A stretch of 64,000 nt of DNA from Curtobacterium sp. PhB115 (GCF_003752025.1 NZ_RJKR01000009.1:226560-290559), one strand, 5' to 3'. Shown: positions 28,065 through 35,213, numbered from the stretch's first letter. The notes: generated from the sequence alone by a model not told the origin. A program made the numbers and translations.

Positions 28065-28505
28065 ATGGAGACACGCGATCAGAAGGGCGGGGTCCTCGAC
28101 GCCGCCGAGCTCGCCCGTCGGCTGAACCTGCTGCTCGACTTCGAGGAAGCGCAGCGCGGGACCCCGGTGCCGTTCGCCTCGATCGAGGAGTTCGTGGCAC
28201 TGCGCGGCGGCTCGCTCTCGCGGGCGAAGTGGACGTACATGCTCTCCGGGGACGGCCGTCGGAACCGCGACACCGAGCTCCTGCAGATCCTCGCCGGGTT
28301 CTTCGAGGTCGATGAACGCTTCCTGCTCGAGGACAGCGACGTGCCCGAGCGGATCGGGGCGCAGCTCGCGCTCGTCCGGTCGCTGCGCTCCGCCCGGGTC
28401 AGCGGGTTCGCCGCCCGCACGTTCCCCGGTGAGCTCTCGCCCGAGGCGCTCCGGCGCATCGCCGAGGTGCTCGAGGAGGAATCACAGCGGGGGAGCGTCG
28501 CGTGA
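28065..28505 (+). CDS. HTH (XRE/EspR-like) regulator of the ImmA-DUF6545 trio
   Basis: A 146-residue protein with an XRE-type helix-turn-helix in roughly residues 40-90 (SIEEFVALRGG, SRAKWTYMLSGDG, ELLQILAGFFEVDERFL) and a C-terminal helical region (LVRSLRSARVSGFAAR, LSPEALRRIAEVLEEE) that probably dimerises. The layout resembles EspR-type actinobacterial regulators. ATG 28065 has GGGAGGAG upstream and a TAGCAT -10 at 28027. The next start overlaps its stop by 4 nt, so it is coupled to the ImmA-like peptidase, which may cleave it. Confidence 0.8.
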   Translation: METRDQKGGVLDAAELARRLNLLLDFEEAQRGTPVPFASIEEFVALRGGSLSRAKWTYMLSGDGRRNRDTELLQILAGFFEVDERFLLEDSDVPERIGAQLALVRSLRSARVSGFAARTFPGELSPEALRRIAEVLEEESQRGSVA

Positions 28506-28963
28506 CGGACTCCCTCATCCAGGCGTTCTGGGAGCGCGGTGCGGCCGAGGGGTGGTCCGACGTCGACCAGGCCGTGGCCGCCGCGGCTGACGTCGTCGGC
28601 AAGCCCGTCGTCGTCCGCGAAGAGGCGTTCCTCGCCGCCGAACCGGTGTGCGGGTTCGTCGCGACGCTCGAGCACGCGCACCTCATCATGATCTCGCCCA
28701 CGGCATCGCCGACCTTCCGGGCGTTCGTCATCGGGCACGAGCTCGGCCACGTCCTGCACCGGCACCAGGAGCACGCCCCGCAGGCGGCCTACATCCGCGA
28801 CGTGATCCCGGACCTGCCCGAGTACAAGGTCGAGCGCGCCCTGGCCCGCGGGCTCTTCGACAACGAGTTCGAGCGGCAGGCCGAGCTCTTCGCCGATCAG
28901 CTCGCCACCCTCATCCGCGGCCACCGCACACGTCCGAGCGCGTTCCGTGGGGTGTTCGGGTGA
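28502..28963 (+). CDS. ImmA/IrrE family metallopeptidase
   Basis: A 153-residue zinc metallopeptidase with the motif GHELGHVLHRHQ near residue 80 and a downstream FERQAELFADQLA helix that supplies the third ligand. ImmA/IrrE enzymes cleave HTH repressors to switch on genes, as in ICEBs1 ImmA and Deinococcus IrrE/DdrO. The fold is complete, so it is likely active. Start is a GTG overlapping the HTH stop, and its own stop overlaps the next start; the three genes are one translational unit. The likely substrate is the HTH protein just upstream, an inference. Confidence 0.88.
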   Translation: MTDSLIQAFWERGAAEGWSDVDQAVAAAADVVGKPVVVREEAFLAAEPVCGFVATLEHAHLIMISPTASPTFRAFVIGHELGHVLHRHQEHAPQAAYIRDVIPDLPEYKVERALARGLFDNEFERQAELFADQLATLIRGHRTRPSAFRGVFG

Positions 28964-29886
28964 TCTTGTCCGTCGCCCAGGCGGTGCTCTTGATCGCCGG
29001 CACGGTCGCGCTCTTCGTGCTGCAGCGCGGGAACGACCGTACGCTCGCGGTGACCTTCCTGCTGTTCTCGGCCACGATCGTCACCAACGTCGACGCCCTG
29101 TACCGGTGGGCCGATCCGCTGGTGGGCGGGTTCAACCTCGTGACGGTGGTCAGTGACTGCCTGATGATCGCGGGGACCAGCACCCTGCTCTGGGGCGTCG
29201 CGAAGGCCGTCGGGGCCGCGCGGCCGTGGCTCCGCAACGCGATCGTCGTGACGTGCGCGGTCGTCGGGGTGGTCGTGATCACGGCGTTCACGGTGCTCGA
29301 CAAGCCCCCGACCACGACGACGTTCATGCTCGACGCGGGATCGTACCCCGCTGCGGCCGTCTACTCGATCGCGCAGACCCTGTACCTCGGCGTCGCACTC
29401 GGTGCCACCGGCCTGATCTGCGTGCTCCGCCTGCGCGAGGCCCGCACCACGACCGACCTGGTCGGCCTGTGGTTGCTCGTCGGCGGTGGCGTGCTCGGTG
29501 TGGTCCGGATGGTCGTCGTCGTGGTGATGGACCTCGCGCACGTCACCGGTCACGACACGGTGACCGCAGCCCTCGCGCTGCCGTACGACGTCACGACCCC
29601 CGGCGCGGTGCTGTGCGTGGCGTCGGGGATGCTCCTGCTCGTGGTCGGGCACCGCGCCTGGCGTGCGCGCGGTGACCGTCGGGTGCGGGCGGCGCTCCGG
29701 CGGCTCGAGCCCCTGCACGAGCGGCTCGGCGCGGACAACGCCTACCCGCGGACCGCGGACCCGGCGACTCGGTTGAGCCGCCTGATCGTCGAGATCAACG
29801 ACGGGGTCCGGTCGTCGCGCGCGGCCCTGACGGAGGCCGAGCGGGCCGTCCTCGCCGACGCCGAAGCCGCGCTCGACGCCGCGTAG
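28960..29886 (+). CDS. DUF6545/MAB_1171c-like seven-helix membrane protein
   Basis: A 308-residue protein with seven predicted helices at about residues 2-20, 28-46, 57-80, 92-112, 130-152, 164-188 and 213-233, then a ~75-residue cytosolic tail with the conserved-looking RLSRLIVEINDGVRSSR segment. This matches what I know of MAB_1171c/DUF6545 proteins, called putative transporters but unproven. In actinobacteria they occur beside HTH and ImmA/IrrE genes. The 7TM plus cytosolic tail layout would also suit a membrane sensor that controls the peptidase. GTG 28960 overlaps the ImmA stop. Confidence 0.7.
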   Translation: MILSVAQAVLLIAGTVALFVLQRGNDRTLAVTFLLFSATIVTNVDALYRWADPLVGGFNLVTVVSDCLMIAGTSTLLWGVAKAVGAARPWLRNAIVVTCAVVGVVVITAFTVLDKPPTTTTFMLDAGSYPAAAVYSIAQTLYLGVALGATGLICVLRLREARTTTDLVGLWLLVGGGVLGVVRMVVVVVMDLAHVTGHDTVTAALALPYDVTTPGAVLCVASGMLLLVVGHRAWRARGDRRVRAALRRLEPLHERLGADNAYPRTADPATRLSRLIVEINDGVRSSRAALTEAERAVLADAEAALDAA

Positions 29887-29958
29887 CGCCCCGTGTAGCA
29901 CATCGCGGGACCTCGGTCCCACTGGGTGGCTCGACGTGTTCCGCCGAGCCGTGTACAG

Positions 29959-29978
29959 TCTGTAGCAAGTGCTACAGA
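29959..29978. promoter_or_regulatory. Palindromic operator candidate TCTGTAGCA-AG-TGCTACAGA
   Basis: Nine-bp arms separated by 2 bp form a perfect dyad; a TGTAGCA half-copy lies upstream at 29895-29901. It sits between the ImmA-DUF6545 operon and the small membrane gene. With a 2-bp spacer and no T tract it looks like a protein-binding site more than a terminator. Confidence 0.5.
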
Positions 29979-30046
29979 TCCTGTGGCTCGCCGGGTCGGG
30001 ACTCGGCCGCGTTGGGGGCGGCCGAGCACCACCGACACCCGTTGTC

Positions 30047-30052
30047 TAGACT
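30047..30052 (+). promoter_or_regulatory. -10 box for the leaderless SCO4848-like gene
   Basis: TAGACT, 6 nt, then GTG 30059: the same sequence and spacing as pdtaS and ilvD. Confidence 0.65.
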
Positions 30053-30058
30053 CGGACG

Positions 30059-30271
30059 GTGCTCGTCTTCGCCGCAGTCGTCCTGTTCATCGGTGCCGTC
30101 TTCAACGTCATCACCTGGCCGCGCTTCTTCCAGCGCGTCGCGACGGACTCCCGTGCCCGTGACGCCGCAGGCAAGCCGACCACGTTCTACACCGTGCACC
30201 TCGTGCTGCTGCTCATCGCGCTCGCGATCGCCGTGGCGGCGGTCGTCGCCGGGATCCTGCTGCTGGTCTAG
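30059..30271 (+). CDS. SCO4848 family small membrane protein
   Basis: A 70-residue protein with two hydrophobic helices (about residues 2-20 and 46-69) joined by a polar loop with FNVITWPRFFQRVATD and a FYTVHLVLLL entry to the second helix. The pattern fits the SCO4848 family of actinobacterial two-helix proteins, of unknown role. The GTG start is supported by the leaderless promoter. The palindrome at 29959 may control it. Confidence 0.65.
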   Translation: MLVFAAVVLFIGAVFNVITWPRFFQRVATDSRARDAAGKPTTFYTVHLVLLLIALAIAVAAVVAGILLLV

Positions 30272-30300
30272 CGGCTCTCGACCAGACCACCCGACGGACG

Positions 30301-30332
30301 GGAGGCACGGGGCGGCCCCGCCACGCGCCTCC
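30301..30332 (+). terminator. Imperfect GGAGGC-family hairpin
   Basis: GGAGGC (30301-30306) pairs with GCCTCC (30327-30332) with a mismatched but continuous stem between. It lies 30 nt past the SCO4848-like stop. Confidence 0.55.
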
Positions 30333-30377
30333 AGGCCGTCGTCCGGTCGCCGTCGCGACCCGCTGGTCACCACGCCG

Positions 30378-30449
30378 CTGCAGCGCCGCTGCAGCGCTGC
30401 TGCAGCGCTGCTTCAGCGCCGCTTCAGCGCCGCTTCAGCGCCGCTTCAG
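30378..30449 (+). promoter_or_regulatory. Seven direct repeats on an exact 11-bp pitch before the response regulator
   Basis: CTGCAG at 30378, 30389 and 30400 and CTTCAG at 30411, 30422, 30433 and 30444 all lie on the same helical face. The last ends 10 nt before a CAGGAT box (30460-30465), which is 7 nt before the ATG. Eleven-bp direct repeats are the binding pattern of OmpR/PhoB-type regulators, the class encoded next. Confidence 0.85.
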
Positions 30450-30472
30450 CGGCGCACGGCAGGATCGTCCCC

Positions 30473-31150
30473 ATGCGCGTGCTGGTGGTCGATGACGAGG
30501 TCCGGCTCGCCGACGGCGTCCGACGTGGCCTCGAGGCCGAGGGATGGGCGGTCGACGTCGCCCACGACGGCGTCGACGGACTCTGGCACGCCCGGGAGTT
30601 CCGGTACGACGCGATCGTCCTCGACCTGATGATGCCCGGCCTCAGCGGGTGGGCCGTGTGCGCGCAGCTCCGCGCCGACGAGGACTGGACCCCGGTGCTC
30701 ATGCTCACCGCGAAGGACGGCGAGTGGGACCAGGTCGAGGCCCTCGATGCCGGAGCAGACGACTACGTCACGAAGCCGTTCTCGCACCCGGTGCTCGTCG
30801 CCCGCCTGCGTGCGCTGGTCCGTCGCGGCGCCCGGGAGCGTCCGTCCGTGCTGACCCTCGGCGACCTCGTCGTCGACCCGGCCGCCCGCACGGTGACGCG
30901 CGCCGGTACCGCGGTCGAGCTCACCAGTCGCGAGTTCGCGGTGCTCGAGTACCTCGCCCGCCGCGCCGGCGACGTGTGCTCGAAGCGCGAGGTCATCGAG
31001 AACGTCTGGGACGTCGACTTCGACGGCGACCCGAACATCGTCGAGGTGTACGTGGGACACCTCCGGCGGAAGCTCGACCGGCCCTTCGGGCGGAACGCTC
31101 TGGAGACCGTCCGCGGCGCCGGCTACCGGTTGGCGGCCGACGGTGGCTGA
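30473..31150 (+). CDS. OmpR/PhoB-family response regulator
   Basis: A 225-residue two-component regulator. The receiver has D7/D8, the phospho-acceptor D51 (VLDLMMPG) and the Lys of VTKPF; the winged helix (about 130-225) has SREFAVLEYLARRAGDVCSKREV and VYVGHLRRKLD. It resembles actinobacterial CutR/TcrA-type regulators; the exact family is not assignable by eye. Its own promoter carries seven 11-bp-pitch repeats, so autoregulation is likely. It overlaps the kinase gene by 8 nt. Confidence 0.93.
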   Translation: MRVLVVDDEVRLADGVRRGLEAEGWAVDVAHDGVDGLWHAREFRYDAIVLDLMMPGLSGWAVCAQLRADEDWTPVLMLTAKDGEWDQVEALDAGADDYVTKPFSHPVLVARLRALVRRGARERPSVLTLGDLVVDPAARTVTRAGTAVELTSREFAVLEYLARRAGDVCSKREVIENVWDVDFDGDPNIVEVYVGHLRRKLDRPFGRNALETVRGAGYRLAADGG

Positions 31151-32561
31151 CCGGACGTCGGAGGCTGGCCGGACGTCGGTGGTCGGCCGGACGACGGCTC
31201 GGCGTCGGCGCTTCCGGTCGGTCCGTGCCCGAACCACCCTCGGTGCCGGGCTGGTCGTGCTCGCCGCGCTCCTCGTCGGGGCGGCGGCGTTCGTCGTCGT
31301 GCTCCGGCTGGTGCTGCTGGACGGGGTCCGGACCTCTGCCGAGGCCGGGCTCGAACAGGCGTCCTCGCGGGTCGAGGCCGAGGGAGCCGCCGCGGTGAGC
31401 GGGTACGAGGACGTGCTCGTGCAGGTGGTGGGCCCCGGTGGGTCGGTGCTCGCGCACGGTGACGACGCCGATCCACCCGCACTCCCGACGGCCGACGAGA
31501 GCCGGTGGTCGCACGACGGTGAACGGTGGCTCCTGGTGGCGGACGACGTCGACCTGCCGGGCGGCGGCGAGGCGACCCTGGTCTACGGCGTCTCCCTCGA
31601 ACAGACCGACTCCGCGGTCCGTGCCGCGCTGGTGCTCCTCGCCGTCGGGGTCCCGGTGCTCGTGCTCGTGCTCGGCGCCGTCACGTGGGCGGTGACCGGC
31701 CGGGCGTTGCGACCCGTCGAACGGATGCGGACCGAGGTCGAGACGATCCGTGCGGCGCGCCCGGACGCCCGCGTCGAGGTGCCGGACACCGACGACGAGG
31801 TGGCGCGGCTCGCGACGACGATGAACGCGATGCTCGACCGGCTCGATCGTGCGGCCGAGGGGCAGCGACGGTTCGTGTCCGACGCCTCGCACGAGCTGCG
31901 GTCGCCGATCGCGAGCATCCGGCAGCACGCCGAGGTGGCGGCGGCACACCCGGACTCGACCGGCGTCGAGGAGTTCTCCGACGTGGTCCGCTCCGAGGCG
32001 CTGCGCCTGCAGGACCTCGTGACGGGCCTCCTCGAGCTCTCCCGACTCGACGAGGGGGGTCTCGGTGCCCGCCGCCCGGTGGACCTCGACGACCTCGCGC
32101 TCGACGCGGTCGCCCGTGCTCGGGCATCGGCGGGTCGTGACGGTGGTGATAGTCGTGACGGTGGTGACGGTCGAGACGGTTCCCCGGTGGTCGACGGGTC
32201 CGGCATCTCGGCGGCCCGCGTGCTCGGCGACGAGCGGGTGCTCGCCGGTGTCGTCCGGAACCTCGTCGACAACGCCGTCCGGCACGCCTCGACCCGGGTC
32301 GCCGTCGGCCTCGCCGAACAGGGCGGGTCCGCGGTGCTCACCGTCGACGACGACGGGCAGGGAGTCGCCGCAGCGGACCGCGACCGGGTGTTCGAGCGGT
32401 TCGTGCGCCTCGACGAGGCCCGCAGCCGTGACGCGGGCGGCGCCGGGCTCGGACTCGCGATCGTCCGCGACGCCGTGCGGGCACACGGCGGCGAGGTCGT
32501 CGTGCTGGACTCGCCGCTCGGCGGTGCACGCTTCGAGGTACGCATCGCACTCGGTGGCTGA
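31143..32561 (+). CDS. Membrane sensor histidine kinase
   Basis: A 472-residue kinase with an Arg-rich N-terminus, TM helices near residues 35-58 and 160-182, a ~100-residue extracytoplasmic sensor, HAMP, the dimerisation motif FVSDASHELRSPI with H250, and a HATPase domain (NLVDNAVRHAS, GGAGLGLAIVRDAVRAHGG). Between the two kinase domains lies an unusual Gly/Asp-rich insert (about residues 330-350) encoded by an 18-bp repeat. GTG 31143 overlaps the regulator by 8 nt, so the two are co-translated. The stimulus is unknown; the PepSY lipoprotein downstream may take part. Confidence 0.92.
   Translation: MADRTSEAGRTSVVGRTTARRRRFRSVRARTTLGAGLVVLAALLVGAAAFVVVLRLVLLDGVRTSAEAGLEQASSRVEAEGAAAVSGYEDVLVQVVGPGGSVLAHGDDADPPALPTADESRWSHDGERWLLVADDVDLPGGGEATLVYGVSLEQTDSAVRAALVLLAVGVPVLVLVLGAVTWAVTGRALRPVERMRTEVETIRAARPDARVEVPDTDDEVARLATTMNAMLDRLDRAAEGQRRFVSDASHELRSPIASIRQHAEVAAAHPDSTGVEEFSDVVRSEALRLQDLVTGLLELSRLDEGGLGARRPVDLDDLALDAVARARASAGRDGGDSRDGGDGRDGSPVVDGSGISAARVLGDERVLAGVVRNLVDNAVRHASTRVAVGLAEQGGSAVLTVDDDGQGVAAADRDRVFERFVRLDEARSRDAGGAGLGLAIVRDAVRAHGGEVVVLDSPLGGARFEVRIALGG
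32136..32180. repeat. 18-bp in-frame repeat within the kinase gene
   Basis: CGTGACGGTGGTGATAGT (32136-32153), a near copy (32154-32171) and a half copy encode an R-D-G-G-D type linker between the dimerisation and ATP-binding domains. Length changes in multiples of 18 bp would keep the frame. Confidence 0.75.
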
Positions 32562-32569
32562 CCAGGCGG

Positions 32570-32586
32570 CTTCAGGCCTGCTTCAG
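32570..32586 (+). promoter_or_regulatory. Two CTTCAG repeats, 11-bp pitch, before the PepSY gene
   Basis: CTTCAG at 32570-32575 and 32581-32586, then 11 nt to a CATGCT box (32598-32603) and 6 nt to the ATG. The layout copies the response-regulator promoter, marking this gene as a likely target of that regulator. Confidence 0.8.
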
Positions 32587-32609
32587 CACCCGCTCGGCAT
32601 GCTGACGGC

Positions 32610-33266
32610 ATGAACCTCAGCACCCAGACCTCCACCGTCACCACCGCCCGCCGTGTCCGCCGCGTCGCCGGCCTCGCCGCGCTGCCGCTGGCCGCTGCGA
32701 TCGCCCTCGCCGGCTGCTCGGCCGGCGGCTCGTCCGACGGTTCGGGCGCCGGGAACGGCTCCGGCTCGTCCGACGGCACGACCACCACCACCGCGCCGTC
32801 GTCCACCGCGACGGCCGCCTCGGCCGCCTCGAACGAAGCACTGCTCGCCGCCGTCGCGACCGCCAGGAAGTCCGTCGGCTCCGGCACCGTCATCTCGGTC
32901 GAGCAGGAGCAGCAGGGCTCCGCGTTCGAGGTCCTCGTCGTGACCACCGACGGCACCGAGCACGAGGTGCACACCGACGCGGACGGCACCTCGGTCACCG
33001 GGACGCCGCAGACCGAGACCGCCGACGCCGACGACCGCGCCGAGCACGAGCGCTTCACCGCAGCCGCCGACCTCGACGTGAGCGACGCCGTCAGTGCCGT
33101 CGAGGACCTGCACGCCGGCACCATCACCGAGCTCGGTCTCGACGACCACCTCGGGAAGGTCGTCTGGGAGGGCGACGTCCGTGACGCGTCCGGCACGAAG
33201 CACAGTGTCCGGATCGACGCCGGGTCGGGCGACGTCGTCACCGACCGCGTCGACACCGACGACTGA
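32610..33266 (+). CDS. PepSY-domain lipoprotein
   Basis: A 218-residue lipoprotein with an Arg-rich signal peptide and lipobox LAGC (C36). A Ser/Gly/Thr linker (about 37-72) precedes two PepSY-like repeats (about residues 88-130 and 165-215), each a beta hairpin ending in a TDADG or DAGSG turn. PepSY domains occur in protease inhibitors and in small proteins linked to two-component systems. The upstream CTTCAG pair ties it to the adjacent regulator-kinase pair, so it is probably a target or sensor accessory. Confidence 0.82.
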   Translation: MNLSTQTSTVTTARRVRRVAGLAALPLAAAIALAGCSAGGSSDGSGAGNGSGSSDGTTTTTAPSSTATAASAASNEALLAAVATARKSVGSGTVISVEQEQQGSAFEVLVVTTDGTEHEVHTDADGTSVTGTPQTETADADDRAEHERFTAAADLDVSDAVSAVEDLHAGTITELGLDDHLGKVVWEGDVRDASGTKHSVRIDAGSGDVVTDRVDTDD

Positions 33267-33346
33267 CCACTCCGCGCCGTGCCACGGTCGGTGGCCAGCG
33301 GTAGACCTGGGGCATCCGGTGGAACGCCGGCGACGTGGGAGGCACC

Positions 33347-34183
33347 ATGACCGACCAGACACCCAGGACCTACCCGCAGGGCGTCCCGAGTTGGATCGAG
33401 GCCCGGCACCCCGACCCGGACGCTGCCGGGGCGTTCTACACCGCGCTGTTCGGCTGGGAGTCCGAGGAGCGGATGCCGCCGGGGGCGCCGGGCTCCTACC
33501 GGATCACGAGCATCGACGGCCGCGACGTCGGGGCGATCACGTCGAGCGACGATCCCGCGGCGTGGACCACGTACATCGCCGTCGACGACGCGGATGCCGT
33601 GGCCGCGCGTGTCGTCGAGCTGGGTGGCACCGCCGGTCCACCGCAGGACGCTGGCCCTGGTGGGTCCGCCGGGCGCGGCGTCGACTGCGTCGATCCCCGC
33701 GGTGCCGCGTTCTCGCTCTGGCAGGCACGCGACCGCCTGGGCTCCCAGCACATCAACGCGCCGGGCGGGTGGGTCTTCAGCGACCTGCGGTCCACCGAGC
33801 CCGAGCAGGCGATGGGCTTCTACGAGCAGCTGTTCGGCTGGCAGGTCTCCGACATGCACGAGGGACCGACCGCCATGGTCCGGCTCCCCGGGTACGGCGA
33901 CCACCTCGCGGCGACGTCGGACCCCGACATCCGCGAGCGGCAGGCCGGGGCACCGGAGGGGTTCGCGGACGTCATCGGCGCTCTGGCCCGGCTGGACGAG
34001 GGCCCGGACGACTGGCACGTGTCGTTCAGCGTCGCCGACCGGGACGCCAGCGCTGCCGTGGCCGAGCGGCTCGGCGGAGCGCTCCTCGGCACGTGGGAGG
34101 GCCCGTGGACGCGTGCCGCGGAGCTGCGGGACCCGCAGGGTGCGACGTTCCGGGTGACGCAGTTCGTGCCGTCGTCCGACTGA
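33347..34183 (+). CDS. VOC family protein with two glyoxalase-like domains
   Basis: A 278-residue protein with two vicinal-oxygen-chelate modules (about 15-125 and 145-270). Each starts with a P(D/E)xxxxFYxxLFGW pattern (AAGAFYTALFGWESEERMPP and AMGFYEQLFGWQVSDM) and ends with DPRGAAFSLWQ or DPQGATFRVTQF. Such two-domain proteins resemble hydroxylase-like CFP-30B relatives; the substrate is unknown. The ATG at 33347 has GGGAGG 4 nt upstream. It stands alone. Confidence 0.85.
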   Translation: MTDQTPRTYPQGVPSWIEARHPDPDAAGAFYTALFGWESEERMPPGAPGSYRITSIDGRDVGAITSSDDPAAWTTYIAVDDADAVAARVVELGGTAGPPQDAGPGGSAGRGVDCVDPRGAAFSLWQARDRLGSQHINAPGGWVFSDLRSTEPEQAMGFYEQLFGWQVSDMHEGPTAMVRLPGYGDHLAATSDPDIRERQAGAPEGFADVIGALARLDEGPDDWHVSFSVADRDASAAVAERLGGALLGTWEGPWTRAAELRDPQGATFRVTQFVPSSD

Positions 34184-34213
34184 GTCCGGCGCTCAGGGGT
34201 CAGGGCTCAGGGC

Positions 34214-34432
34214 TCAGGGTCGGCGTCGCCTGAGCCTGCGCCTGCGTCGTGCCATCGTGCCGACGTACGTGCCTCCGCCACCTGCGGCGATGCCGTTGGC
34301 GAGAGCACTCACCCATTGGTGGCTGGTGCCCACGGCGGTCGCGAAGTACGCCGAGCTCGCGATGAGCAAGGCGACGGCCACCAGTATCGCGAACGTCACG
34401 CTCGTGAGCGCCTTCCGCATCGACGACGACAT
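34214..34432 (-). CDS. Small hypothetical membrane protein
   Basis: A 72-residue protein (start MSSSMRKALTSV) with two hydrophobic helices, about residues 10-33 and 37-58, and an Arg-rich RRRRRLRRRRP tail that should lie in the cytosol. No family recognised. The frame is open to 34516 but the hydrophobic protein begins at 34432. Coding status rests on the sensible two-helix topology alone. Confidence 0.5.
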   Translation of the reverse strand: MSSSMRKALTSVTFAILVAVALLIASSAYFATAVGTSHQWVSALANGIAAGGGGTYVGTMARRRRRLRRRRP

Positions 34433-34539
34433 CCTGCACCCCTCGTGGATCGTTCCGGGAGCGACAGCTCCCTCGGTGTCGTCGAGGCTAACGTCGTGTT
34501 CGGCGAACGGCAACACGTGGGATACCGGTACGCCTCATG

Positions 34540-35139
34540 TCAGGCGGTTCTCGCCGTGCTCGGACGGAGCCCGGCGAGCAACAGGTCGAGCAGGCGATCG
34601 GTCTGTCCGTCGTCCGGCGTGTCCTTCGTCGTCAGTAGGATGCCGACCAAGGCCGCTGTGACGTCGTCCGCCGGGACGTCCTCGCGCAGTGAGCCGTCCA
34701 GTGCGCCGGCGTCGAGGAAGCGCTGGACAGCCGCGTTCACCCGATCCCGAGTGCCCGCGGCTTCGGCTGCCCCCCGGATCGCGCCGACGCGGACCGTCTC
34801 GGCCAGGCCGCGCTTCGTGGCGACGAACGCGGCGTACCGCTGCGCGAACGCCCGGAACGCCGTCGCGGCGGGGCTGTTCTCGAGCAGCGTGTCCACCGTG
34901 CTGAGTGCATCCTCGAGCTCCGCACGGTAGACGGCGGCGACCAGGTCCTGCCGGGTCGGGAAGTTCCGGTAGAGCGTGCCGATGCCGACCCCTGCGACTC
35001 GGGCGATCCCGTCGAGCGACGTGTCCTCGCCGTGCGTGGTGAACGCGGCCCGTGCCACCTCGACGAGGCGCGCACGATTCCGGGCCGCGTCGGCTCTGGG
35101 GCGGCGCGGCTGCTCGGTCACAGGCTCCGTACTGGACAA
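34540..35139 (-). CDS. TetR family repressor
   Basis: A 199-residue regulator with the TetR helix-turn-helix in residues ~25-70 (FTTHGEDTSLDGIARVAGVGIGTLYRNFPTRQDLV). A helical ligand-binding domain follows. I take TTG 35139 as the start because GGAGGAG precedes it by 8 nt; GTG 35121 is the alternative. It is divergent from an aldo-keto reductase gene, and two palindromes lie between them, so it most likely represses both genes. The inducer is unknown. Confidence 0.85.
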   Translation of the reverse strand: MSSTEPVTEQPRRPRADAARNRARLVEVARAAFTTHGEDTSLDGIARVAGVGIGTLYRNFPTRQDLVAAVYRAELEDALSTVDTLLENSPAATAFRAFAQRYAAFVATKRGLAETVRVGAIRGAAEAAGTRDRVNAAVQRFLDAGALDGSLREDVPADDVTAALVGILLTTKDTPDDGQTDRLLDLLLAGLRPSTARTA

Positions 35140-35141
35140 AA

Positions 35142-35155
35142 CGGAGGCTCCTCCG
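35142..35155. promoter_or_regulatory. Operator 1 in the TetR/aldo-keto reductase region
   Basis: CGGAGG-CT-CCTCCG is a perfect dyad. It lies just upstream of a TATGAT -10 box (35158-35163) for the rightward gene and over the start region of the TetR gene. Confidence 0.6.
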
Positions 35156-35157
35156 GT

Positions 35158-35163
35158 TATGAT
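35158..35163 (+). promoter_or_regulatory. -10 box of the aldo-keto reductase gene
   Basis: TATGAT, with TGGACA 19 nt upstream (35133-35138) as a weak -35. It is flanked by the two dyads, a geometry that suits repression. Confidence 0.55.
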
Positions 35164-35169
35164 CGGTTG

Positions 35170-35189
35170 AAGCGGAGAGTCCTCCGCTT
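35170..35189. promoter_or_regulatory. Operator 2, AAGCGGA-N6-TCCGCTT
   Basis: Seven-bp arms with a 6-bp spacer form a 20-bp palindrome just after the predicted transcription start of the reductase gene. The size is typical for TetR dimers. A third AGCGGA half-site lies at 35201-35206. Confidence 0.65.
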
Positions 35190-35213
35190 GCATCGAGGAT
35201 AGCGGAGGCCAGC

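Noticed and set aside
28065..29886. Prophage or ICE remnant around the ImmA-like gene
   Set aside because: ImmA-type peptidases often mark mobile elements, but there is no integrase, excisionase or structural gene nearby, tRNA-Lys is intact without a duplicated 3' end that I can find, and codon use matches the neighbours.
30378..30449. Simple microsatellite
   Set aside because: The 11-bp phase is exact and recurs before the PepSY gene at matching distance from the start, which simple slippage would not give.
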